Below, in pieces: positions 40,461-50,055 of a stretch of 64,000 nucleotides of DNA (its first letter is position 1; each line of letters opens with the position of its first letter). This DNA comes from Agapanthus africanus (taxonomy: Eukaryota > Streptophyta > Magnoliopsida > Asparagales > Amaryllidaceae), in NCBI GenBank assembly GCA_030015575.1, contig CM057347.1, positions 504,001,176 through 504,065,175 on the forward strand, in the 5' to 3' direction. The notes below the pieces were generated by a model that was not told where the DNA came from, did no database searches, and worked only from the letters and a program-made list of their open reading frames with translations. Position numbers and translations under genes: made by a program.

Positions 40461-40928
40461 TTTGAGTTGATCTTAGCCTCAAGTATGGCTGACGTATCCT
40501 CAAACTAAACCCCCAAACCCAAATCTAAGATAATACGGATATGGACTAGTCCACGCCCTACGGGCAACGACATAACTCAGTCTCCGTAAACAATCCACGG
40601 GCAACAAAACACAAAACAAATACCCACGACACGAAGTGACCATCTGGAGAAGGAGAAAGTTGTTACCGCAATGCGGTAGCGTAATTAACTGCAGGGGCTT
40701 GCGCCTGCAGGGAAGAGCGTCCCCACAATCAAAAACCCCTCAAACGAGGGGGAATCTGACGAAGTCTGCTACATCGGACGCATCCGTCTAAACCTTCGAT
40801 ACATGGTGCCATAAATCAACTTGGCATCTTCGGAGAGGTGGACGGATAGCACCAATTAGCATCTGCCCCGAGTTTCAGCGCCAAGACATCGCAGTCTTGC
40901 GCGCCGCCATTCGGAAGGGAACAGGGAT

Positions 40929-41841
40929 GTGCTTCCAGGATCACTCCGATGCCGCCCAGTGCAGAGCCTTCCCGGCCACCCTCATCCGCGCAGGTCGGGA
41001 CTGGTTCCGGGGGCTCGAGCCCCGCTCGATCTCGACCTTCGACGAGCTGGCTACTCAGTTCCTTGGCCATTTCGTGGGGAACCGTCGACAGAAGCGCACG
41101 GTCGACTACCTCTTTACGGTTAAGAGTGGGGACAAGGAAACGTTCAAAGCTTACATCACCCGTTTTTACAACGCACTTCTCGAGGTGCCTGAGCACCGGG
41201 ACGAAACCATCATAACGACGCTCAGATCTGGCCTGAGACACAAGGAATGGTTACGCTCCTTCGCGCTAGCGCAACCTAAGACCATGGCCGAGGTCAAGGT
41301 GTGGACCGAGCGCGAGGTCCGGCTGGAATCCGAGGTGAATGCTAACCTTCCCCGGGCAGAACAGCTCGACCAGAAGAAGAGGGCGCGGGATGAGAGGCCG
41401 GAGCGTCAGCAGCCCTACCACCCGAAGTTCCAGGAATACACCCCTCTCAATGTCTCCCTCGCGGTATTGCTAGAGGAGGCTCAGAACGAGGGGTTCTTCA
41501 AGTTCCCTCCGGTCCCGCGTCAGGCCGCAAAGCGAACCCGGGGCCCCTACTGCGCTTTCCACCAGGTACTGGGACATGCCGTGGAGGACTGCAAACAACT
41601 GAGGGACTACATCGAAGAGCTCATCCGGTCTGGGCACCTCGCCGCCTACCTGAGGGACAAACAGCAGACCGACCGCGAGCAGGAGCAGCATCGTCCTCCC
41701 ACCGACCTGACCATCAATCAGATCATACTTGTCTCAGCGAACGGCCAGCCTAAAGCTCAGAGGGCCCTATGCCCTATGCCGAGCATGGGGGCCGACGGCC
41801 CTGCCCGGAGCTCGGCCCAAGCCAGTAAAGTCATCTACTAG
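40929..41841 (+). CDS. Gag of element X, 3' part (capsid and knuckle, open frame)
   Basis: After the duplicated GGGAT the gag frame resumes with CFQDHSDAAQCRAFPATL, the capsid core of Tat-type gypsy elements. It continues with WFRGLEPRSISTFDELATQF, a basic linker, and a knuckle-like CAFHQVLGHAVEDC with Cys, His, His, Cys spacing. It ends at TAG 41839-41841 without internal stops, about 304 codons. No protease or pol follows. Downstream is an AATAAA (41899) and then the antisense genes. As the 5' part is broken, this is half of a pseudogene, although this half is open. Confidence 0.85.
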
Positions 41842-41998
41842 CCTGTACCTTTCTTTTAAATGTAATGTAAATTCTTCCTAGGATCTATGGTTAATTTAAA
41901 TAAAGATCAATGGAGCGTTGCGAAAAAGAAAGAAAAGCTTTGTTCATTCAAAGGGTATTATGGGCTCCTCAGCCATACATCCAAAAAAGAAAAGAAAA

Positions 41999-42451
41999 TT
42001 ACAATAGTGGGGGAACGGGGTGCAGCGAGCACTGCTCGTGGTACTCGGTGAAAATCTCCGCCAACCGGGGCCTCGCAAGTTCCAGCCTCTGTCCCCGGTT
42101 CCCCCCGCGGGCATCGACCCCGAGCCTTAGCTCGTAGCATTCGCTGACGAGCGCCTCTGAGCGGGCCGGCCGGTTCGCGGAGATTAAGCCGAAACGCCTC
42201 AAAGACCGTAGCTTGCCCATGGCCTCATCAAAGAGCAGTACCGACAAGGGGTTGTAAAGCCCCGGCGATGCCCTCCAGATGGAGTACATCAGCAGCTGCA
42301 GCAGGGAGGAGCGCTTGGGGAGCAGCCAGCCAAAATGGTCCTCGATGCTCCCGTAGACAAGCTGCACCGTGTCCTCGGTGCAGTACGGGTCGTAAAGGTA
42401 CACGTCTTCAAAGTGGACGATGTCGAGAATGGTAAACGGGAAGTCCTGCAT
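41999..42451 (-). CDS. Antisense protein 2 of element X (150 aa)
   Basis: An intact frame opposite to the element starts MQDFPFTILDIVHFEDVYLY, with WLLPKRSSLLQLLMYSIWRA in the middle and a charged C-terminus. A TATA box (GCTATATAAGGC, minus sense) lies at 42499-42507, about 50 bases above the ATG, so it has its own promoter. Antisense genes between coding region and 3' LTR are known in Tat-type elements (for example Grande). The segment LLP.RSSLL.L....I..A.P is shared with the antisense gene of element Y at 54218. Function unknown. Confidence 0.65.
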   Translation of the reverse strand: MQDFPFTILDIVHFEDVYLYDPYCTEDTVQLVYGSIEDHFGWLLPKRSSLLQLLMYSIWRASPGLYNPLSVLLFDEAMGKLRSLRRFGLISANRPARSEALVSECYELRLGVDARGGNRGQRLELARPRLAEIFTEYHEQCSLHPVPPLL

Positions 42452-43700
42452 TCTCGGCGGCCTGTTTGTGAAGGATGAAGGACCAGCGCTCCCTCAGCCT
42501 TATATAGCCCACTGTGCAGCCCAACAGTCGCCCGCTTTCACCCAGGGGGTCGCCGCCACGCGGCGTCCATCGAGCCTTCTCCGATGGAGTCGAAGCGGCG
42601 CGCCCTTAGCGCTTCGCCTTCCTCCGCATTCAATGCACTGGCTACGATCGTTCCTATTCCCCGCGCCTACAGCTGGACGGGCGGGCTGCACCTCGTTAAA
42701 GATTCAACCCAGCAGCTACCCTGCTCGGTCTTCCCCAGCGGGCAGCTCCCCTGCCGCAACGCCGAGGATCAGAAAGCCCTCCCAGAGGCAGTAGAGCCCG
42801 AGGTTCCCTCGCTCAGCTATCCCCAGCGGGCAGCTTCCCTGCCACAACGCTGGGGATCAAAAAGCCCTCCCATAGGCAGTCGAGCCCGAGGTTCTCTCGC
42901 TCGGCTATCCCCAGCGGGCAGCTTCCCTGCCACCACGCCGGGGATCAAAAAGCCCTCCCAGAAGCAGTCGAGGCCCGAGGTTCCCTCACTCGGCTATCTT
43001 TCAGGACAAAAGCCCTCGCCAAGAGGCACCGGGCAGTAACCCTACCCGGCCAAGGGTTCTTGGTAGGCTTCTTACAGCCTAATAGCTTTTCTCGCGCCAA
43101 GGGCCAAAGTCCTCCCAGAGGCAGTTGGGTCCTTGCCTGGCTATCCCCGGCTGGTAGCTTCCTACCACAACCGACAGGGATCAAAGTCCTCGCCAAGAGG
43201 CACTGGGCAGTAACCCTGCTCGGTCCCCGTCCTGAAAGATCAAAAGCCCTCGTAAGAGGCACCCGAGCAGCTACCCTGCTCGGTCAAACTCCGGCTGGTA
43301 GTTCCCTACCCTCGACGCCAGAGGTCGAAGCCCTCGCCGAGAGGCAACCGCGCAGCTCCGCTGCCCGGAAATCCCTGGTGGGCTTCTTGCAGCCCCTCAG
43401 ATGCCAAAATCCAAGCAATCACAAGAGGAAACCGAGCAGCTACCCTGCTCGGTCATCCCTGGCGGATCACCCCCTACCGCCGCGACTGAAGCATAAAGCC
43501 TTAGCAGAAGGTGACGGGGCAGCTACCCTACCCGGTCACCCCCGGATGGTGGCCGATACTCTAAATCAGAAATGGATGTCAAGTCTCTCCAAGTCCAAAC
43601 GATCTCCCCTCGACTCCGAGGCCCAGGGAGTACCTCCTCGGAAATGCTCGTCGGCAAGCGATTGCAGTCAACTCGACGGACGGTCGTTAAACAGAGGGCC
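42452..43700. repeat. Degenerate tandem repeats between antisense genes of X
   Basis: From about 42690 to 43540 a unit of roughly 75-100 bp recurs about nine times, with words CTCGGCTATCCCCAGCGGG, CAGCTTCCCTGCC and GGGATCAAAAAGCCCTC. Unit length is irregular. GC-rich frames on both strands through it are repeat artefacts. The rest is the promoter side of antisense gene 2. Confidence 0.75.
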
Positions 43701-43918
43701 AACCTGACATAAAAGCACGACGGCCTAAGCAAAAATATCCCAAACGAGCATTCTTCACAAACAAACAAACAAATAGCAGAGCGCAATTCTATGGAGCTGA
43801 AGAAAAACTTTATCACTACTGCCAAAGACCAAAGTTCTTTTTACAAAGGGTATTTTTTGGCTCCCCAGCCTTACAAAATTCAAAAGGAAAACAAAATGAA
43901 GATAGGAGAACGGGGGCT

Positions 43919-45886
43919 CTACGCCTCGGGGCCGGGCGTGACCTCGGGGTCCTCGACCTCCACCACTAGGGGCGCTGGGTCCTCGGCCATCTCCTCGCCG
44001 GGGACTTCTTCCCCTTGCTCGTCGGCGCCCACGAGGGGGAACTCGGCCCGGAGGTCCGCGTCGTCGAACTCTGGCATCCGAGACTTAACGGCATCGAGGG
44101 CGTCGTGCCAAATGCGGGTCGTGGCCATGGCCAGGTCGTCGTAAAAATCCCTCGACCCCTTGTAGATCGCCACCGCCCTCGACTCAGCTGACCGAGCCGC
44201 CTCGGCCGTCGCCCCCAGCTCCTTCCGGAGGGTCTTCACCGTCCTCTTCAGGTTGCCGGCGAGCACCTGAGCTTGAGCTTTCCCTCGGCGATCACGGCGG
44301 ACTCGCGGTGCCGGGCTACCTCCCTTTTTCCGGCGCCCACCTCGCCCTCTAAGGCGGCGATCCTCGCCGACATCGCCTCATGCTCCCGCCTGGAGCTCTC
44401 TTTCAATGTGGCGAGCTGGCCCGCGGCCTCCGCCGCCGGGGCTACAACCGCGGTCTCCAGGCGAAGGATGAGGGCCATGTGCTGGAGAACCTAGGGAGAC
44501 GCAAAAGGATCAGAGAGATGAAGAAGGCACCAAAACTCACAATGGACTAGGGGCTTACCTGCACGGACTCCTGGGCGATCGACGCCAGCTGAGCCTTGAG
44601 GGTTCCTGCGGGGACCCGACCCCCGGCCGAGGTATCTATTTCATGCAGGAGGCTGTCCGCCACCGACAGCCCCGACGGCACCGCGAACCGGAGCCCCCAT
44701 TCCTCCACCACGGTCGGTGAAGACTGGCCCCAGGAGGGTCTTCGGGAACTCCTTTTGAGCAGCTCCGGGGGAGAGCCAATCTCCTCTTCCGAGGCCGTGT
44801 CCTCCACAATCAGGGCCCGCTTCCGACCCGATGCTCTGCTGGGGCCCGGGGCGAGATCCGCCGCCGAGCGTCCTCGAGGAGCTGCCACCGGGGCAGTAAG
44901 GGCCGGAACGGGATGCGCCTGAGAAGAGCTAGCGCCCCCGGCCCTAGTTGGCTGCCTCGGCTGGCGCATAGCATCTCTGAGAACGGTGAAGTCCATAGAT
45001 CCTGCATAAAACAAACACCCAACATATCAGCAACGCGAGTAAAACATAAACCCAGAAAGCCAGCCTAACTTACCGACGAACTCGACGGGGCTAAGCCCGG
45101 CCCAGCTCAAGACCCTCTCGGACAGCGGCACGTCATGTCTGGGGATGGGCTCCCACGACGCCACTCTCACCGCGGCGGGGTCGTTGGACAGGTTCCCCGG
45201 CAGACACTTCTCCCTCGACCATTTGAAGGGCACTGGCCAGTCCTCACCCTCGGGAGAGGAAACGAAGAAAAATTTCTTTTTCCAATCATGAATGGAGGAG
45301 GACAAGGCCACGACCCCGGTCCCGACAGCGACCCCAGGCCGCTCCTAAAAGTAAAATAAACCCATCTTGGGTCGCCAGCTCGACCGCCGGGGTGACTCTT
45401 GAAAATGAGTGAGGAATCAAGAAGGGAGAGACTAAAAGGAACCGCCTGCAGCCTCAGGCGGATCAAGAACCCAAGGAGAATCCTCCACGCGTTCGGCACT
45501 AACTGGCCGGGGGCCAAACCGAAGAAATTCAGAGCGGCGATGACCTCAGGAGAGAAGGGCAGGTGCATTCCGCCCTAAAAAGCTTCCAAATACAGGGCAA
45601 TCTTCCTGCCCCGCACCTGGTCTGCCCTCACTCCCTCCTCGGCCAGACGAAGCGTGCAGCGCGAGGGAATGTGGAAGCGAGCCCGAGCGTTGGCGAGCTC
45701 GTCCTCATGCCTCACCCAGCACGAAGTGCTGAGGGCCACATCTGCCGCCTCTTCGCTGGAGGCGGCCCCCGCCTCACGGTCCCGGAAGGAGGGCCCAGCC
45801 CCTGCTCCCCGAGGAGACTCGGACACTTCTAAAGGAACCCTAGCATCTACTCCTACGACATCTACTGATTCTACAGAGGAAGACAT
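43919..45886 (-). pseudogene. Antisense gene 1 of element X: putative gypsy-type transposon domain plus coiled coil, spliced, decayed
   Basis: Starts MSSSVESVDVV at 45886, just after an acceptor (TTCCCAG). After an in-frame TAG (45575) comes MHLPFSPEVIAALNFFGLAPG and GQLVPNAWRILLGFLIRL, matching the plant domain called putative gypsy type transposon (PF04195-like). An indel near 45330 leads to SSIHDWKKKFFFVSSPEG. A clean 72-base intron (45073-45002) and a 68-base intron (44558-44491) join it to a Ser/Pro-rich linker and an Ala/Glu/Arg coiled coil (about 44490-44150). One base is lost near 44280. The acidic tail ends at 43919. The domain is usually found as stand-alone plant proteins of unknown role. 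Three lesions make this copy a pseudogene. Confidence 0.7.
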
Positions 45887-45916
45887 CTAACCTGGGAAAA
45901 GAAATTCTTCAAAGGT

Positions 45917-48879
45917 TGTAACGACCATGTTTTCTAATACCTAATAAAATATATTTTATTTATATTTCTACTATCAAATAATTATTTACGTGTTTCTTTT
46001 ATATAATACTAATTTTTAAAGTAGTGTTAATAATTTTTAAAGCAGTAAATATGATTAAAGGAAATTTCTAAAATTTATTTATTTTTATAAAGACTTTATA
46101 ATACCTTAAAATAATCTACATATTTTTATTATCAATTAAAATAATTAATTCGTAATTTAAAAATATTTTAAAGATTAACTAGATATTATATAATTATTAT
46201 AACTAGTTAACAAATTAGAAATAAATATAATAATTATTTTTAGCCCAAAACTATTTTTATATTAAAGATAATAATAAAATATATTTTCTGGAATTTTTCC
46301 ATAATTTTGCCGTATTTTTTACTATTTTTAACTAATTTTACAAAGCCAAATCAATATTTTAAATAATCTGCTATTTTTATTAATTTTTATTTTTATTTTT
46401 TTAATCCTTTTAACCTGGACCGTTGGATCACGAGATCCAACGGCCCAGAGCTCGGCGGCGGCGCCTGATCCGCACCCACGGTCGCGAGCGAATGAGATCG
46501 CGACACGTGGCGTGGCTCAGGCGTGATCTGCGCCGTTGGATCTGATCCAACGGGCAGGAAAAGGGCGGCGGCGGCGGCAATGATTGCGAAATCATTGCTG
46601 ACGTGATTTCTGGCGCGGATTTTTAGTTTTTTTGGATTTTTCTTGTTATTTTTGCACCCTATAAATAGGCACCTTCAAACCTCATTTTCTCACAACTCAG
46701 AACTCCAAAAATTCTGAAAAAAATACCGGTGCCTTCGTATCGACGACGCGGACGCTACGGCTCCATCCAATCGCAGAGGAAAAATCGGGACGCGAAGTTA
46801 TTGAGATTTTAGTACGAGACTACAAGTCTAGCTCTTCGGCTTTCCGACTCAAACAAAAGGTAGGATCCGCCTCTCTCTCCTTTTCCTGTCACCTTCTTCT
46901 ATCGAAATTCCAACTTCTAATCAGCAACCCATATTTAAAATGTTGTTATTATAATTGTGCATACCCTTTTTCCTTGTACCCTTAATCATGATAATGTTAA
47001 CCCATATTTTTAAAACGGTATTTAAATTTCATCTGTATACAATTATATTGCACATTCATAATACCTGGAATTTGATGTAACCCATGAATTGTTATTTCAC
47101 CTATGACATACCCACACTATAAAAATGATCTCGTAATAGGTTACTTCCACAAGATACCCTCGTTTAAATATTATATATTAAATATATGTAAAATGAATAA
47201 TTTAGATATATTTTACTTACAAATATTTTTAATCCCCCTCAACTTTTTAAGAAAGAAAATATTATTTAAATAACGATATCTTTTTAAGGAAATATTTAGT
47301 ATCTTTTAAAAAAGAAATTTCTTTAAAACCAATCTAAAATAAAGGAAAGGTTGTAGGCATCGGTCGTTTATCTAAACCAGCCTTTGTGCTGTCTAGGCAA
47401 GTGTGTCTAAGGCTAGTGGTTATTAATTAGGCCCACTACTTACGTAGTGGAGTACCTTCCCACTTACCTGGCACTTACCTAGCCACAATTGGTGGTGAAG
47501 AGGCGATTTCAGGACCTCATAACTTATCCTTTTGGAATATTAGGAGCAGTCTAGATTTTTAAATAAAAACCCCTTTTAAAAGATTTTCAAATAAACATCA
47601 CAACCTTGTATCAAAAGGATATTTTCTGTAAAACCTTATTCTCTTCCAAAATAATAAATATCCCAAATATCATGATTTTTCTTAGAAATAATAAACGATA
47701 CTTAAACCTTATTATTTTAACTGAGCCTTTTCCGAAGGACACGAAGTACTTTACAAATTCTAGATAATAAAACGAGTGGTTGTGGAAGGCCATATTAAAT
47801 GAGATCAAATACACTTTCTAAAATCCCAGTTTAAGACAACATGACATATACAAAACATGATACGGTTAGGGTTAGAATGCGCGGACCTAGGTATGGAATA
47901 CTTTATGAAGATCCCTGCAGGCAGGGTGAACAGTCCAAAGAGTGGACGACTATATAAATATGAAGATCCCGATATTCCGGGTGAACAGTCCAAAGAGTGG
48001 ACGACTATACAAATACGAAGATCCCGATATTTCGGGTGAACAGTCCAAATGTGGGCGACTATACAATATGGAAATTCCATGCCTAGAAGTATACGCACTA
48101 ACTCTAATCCGTCCAAGCCTTTATACTGAACCACGGGGATGGGTAGGTTGATTAGGCAAGGATAATTCGGAACTCGGATTCCCCTACTACTTGATCATGA
48201 TCCCGGGAAGTGAAACGGTACATTTCACTTCCCCAGTTGTTGTTCCGTGGCCACAACGGAATAATCTCGAGTATCCGGACCCTTTTTTAACAAACTAATG
48301 CAAACTATTACCTTCATCTACATATAACTTACAACATATATAACCTACTCATATTCACATATCCAATTTGTACTTGACCTCATACCTTTATACTCATGTA
48401 CATCATATTCATTATACACACATGTACGCTTCCATACCTTTACTATTTTATGAGGCAATCCTACCCGAGTTTAACTCGCTGACGGACCTTCCTTTTCTTT
48501 TTATATCCTTGGAATGTCCGTCAGATAAGAATGAGTATTACAGCGAAGATCAAGGTGTGAAGCCAACTTATGAAGACAGGACAATGGAAGATTAGATAGT
48601 TTTAATTTTTTATTGCCCACATGTTTAGGGCTTTTTGTTTCTCCTTTGATGTAAATAAACTACTTAGTTTATTTTACTTTTTCCTTTGGGATGTAATAAA
48701 GTTTGGTTAATGGAAATAAAATGCCTTTCGCTTTTATTATTTTTGTTTTGGTACACATCCTGCATATTAATTATTTATACGCTTAACGTAACTGTATTGA
48801 ATAGACCACCTTCAATACAGTTAGGTTGCGGACCTTGCCACGTCTTCCTTCTCCTTCTTTTGGGAAGCGGGGCGTGACA
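45917..48879 (+). mobile_element. Solo LTR of a chromovirus-like gypsy element (2963 bp)
   Basis: Begins TGTAACGACC and ends GGGGCGTGACA, with AAGGT duplicated on both sides (45912-45916 and 48880-48884). TATA (CTATAAATAG) is at 46659-46668, followed by a CT-rich leader with a splice-donor-like AAAGGTAGGATC. TGTAACG ends and long AT-rich LTRs fit Tekay/Del chromoviruses, but no pol is present to confirm this. It separates antisense gene 1 of X from its upstream region. The left-edge LTR at 1-2506 may be a relative. Confidence 0.85.
47907..48072 (+). repeat. 55-bp tandem repeat, three units
   Basis: GAAGATCCC occurs at 47907, 47962 and 48017, each followed by GGGTGAACAGTCCAAA and a GGACGACTATA word. 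It lies inside the chromovirus-like solo LTR. Confidence 0.85.
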
Positions 48880-48884
48880 AAGGT

Positions 48885-49306
48885 TGGAAACGAAAGAGGG
48901 GAGACGAACGCCGAGCAGCTGGGGCTTGAGAGCGGGCCCCACCCGTATTTATTGCCGCATACAGCCTCATCCAACGGCGCCCATCGTTTCTCGCCGAAAC
49001 GACCCCTCGCGCCCAGCGGCTCCGATCTTTCCACATGGCGGCCCAGCGCTGGGCCGTGTCCCTTCAGACGCCGCAGGCCTGCGCACGTCGCAGCGACTAA
49101 TCAACGCTCGACACGTGGACTGTCGCTTCGACTGCATAGTGCACGAACCGGCGCACCTTCTTTAACTGCAAAGATCTGGCCTTGATTCGCTAGCGGAAAA
49201 GACAAACCGACGGCCCGAGGACTCGTCCCGGCGAAACTCTAGAAGGGATCTCACCTCGGGAGGACAGGCAATCCACTCCTGACCTGACCACTAGCTGGTT
49301 GGGACA
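48885..49306 (+). other. 3' internal segment of element X
   Basis: GC-rich non-coding DNA between the solo LTR and the X polypurine tract. Read on the minus strand it precedes antisense gene 1 once the solo LTR is removed, so it would be that gene's promoter region. An AATAAATACGGG word (minus, about 48945) is the nearest TATA-like sequence. Confidence 0.5.
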
Positions 49307-49321
49307 AGAGTGGGGGGCTAA
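49307..49321 (+). other. Polypurine tract of element X
   Basis: AGAGTGGGGGGCTAA stands immediately before TGATAGTGCT of the 3' LTR. Confidence 0.85.
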
Positions 49322-50055
49322 TGATAGTGCTCAATATTGGCGATCCCCAAGATCACTACACGTGGCAGATAACGTGTCCTAGAACCCAGAAGAAAGGGCC
49401 CACGGAAGCCGACCAGGCCACCCCTGTACCCGACCTGCAAGCACAAGCTGGCTCTCCTCGGAGCCCCCTGCAAATTGGCCTCCTCGGCCCCTCAGCTCGC
49501 CCCGAGCTGCCACGATACCAAGACTCGTCGGCCCTTTTGCTCATCTTCGAGCTCCACAACCGAGGCCATCTTCCTCGGTCCCTCTGACCGACCAACTCCA
49601 CCACCCGGGCGTAACCGCCGCTCCGCAAATCTCGCCACGCGCGGATTCTCCGCCAGCAACGCCCCACATTCCATGCCATCACGATCCCCATTAATAGGTG
49701 ATCCGCTCATTACGCGGGCGTGACGTCGGGAGCGTAACTGCCGGCGAGACTCTCGCGCCTGCTGCTACGTGTTGCCACCCCTATATAAACCCCCATCACA
49801 GAGGGGTCAATTAAGCCTTTTCTGACACTTTTACGCCGTTACTCTGCTCGGACCTTATCACTAACTTAAGCGTCGGAGGGTCCTCGGTGGTACCAAACCA
49901 CCCCGGGACTTCTTTGCAGGTATACGGCAGCCACTCCCTCACCTCACCTCTTCCTCCAAAAACCCATTGAGACCCACACGCAAAGGAAGATAATCAACTA
50001 AGTCCACCGCGAGATAACCGGAAGACAACATCTGACGGAGGCCCGAAAAGGAGCT
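49322..50055 (+). repeat. 3' LTR of element X, cut by element Y
   Basis: 734 bp matching the 5' LTR up to its GAGCT, where the Y LTR begins. The TATA box is at 49782-49789. About 33 substitutions in the first 522 aligned bases, so X inserted long before the copia element. The last three LTR bases and the flanking target duplication lie beyond Y, outside the window. Confidence 0.92.

Larger units (their letters stand above)
37324..40923 (+). mobile_element. Solo LTR of gypsy family Y (3600 bp) in gag of X
   Basis: Begins TG followed by a 23-bp perfect palindrome (arm TTTCCTGATTT) and ends GGGAACA. GGGAT is duplicated exactly on both sides (37319-37323 and 40924-40928). The same sequence, inverted, is the 3' LTR of element Y at 50056-53569, so this is not a giant inverted-repeat transposon but an LTR left by LTR-LTR recombination. 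Removing it with one GGGAT restores the X gag frame. U3 is G-box rich, TATA is at 38163, and the region after it is packed with short palindromes. Confidence 0.93.
25599..50055 (+). mobile_element. Element X: Tat-type Ty3/gypsy LTR element with gag but no pol (nested host)
   Basis: The element runs from TGATAGTGCT at 25599 to its 3' LTR, cut at 50055 by element Y. Without later insertions it is about 7.8 kb. Order: 5' LTR (25599-26120 plus 36271-36485), primer site, gag, antisense genes, polypurine tract, 3' LTR. No reverse transcriptase, RNase H, integrase or protease is seen, so it depended on other elements. It contains a copia element, a family Y solo LTR and a chromovirus-like solo LTR, and is cut by a Y element. 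Its LTRs differ at about 33 of the first 522 bases. Gag plus antisense genes without pol resembles TR-GAG-type non-autonomous elements. Confidence 0.88.

Noticed and set aside
42584..43707. Plus-strand frames of 150-215 residues in element X
   Set aside because: Pro/Ser/Ala-rich translations of the degenerate tandem repeat.
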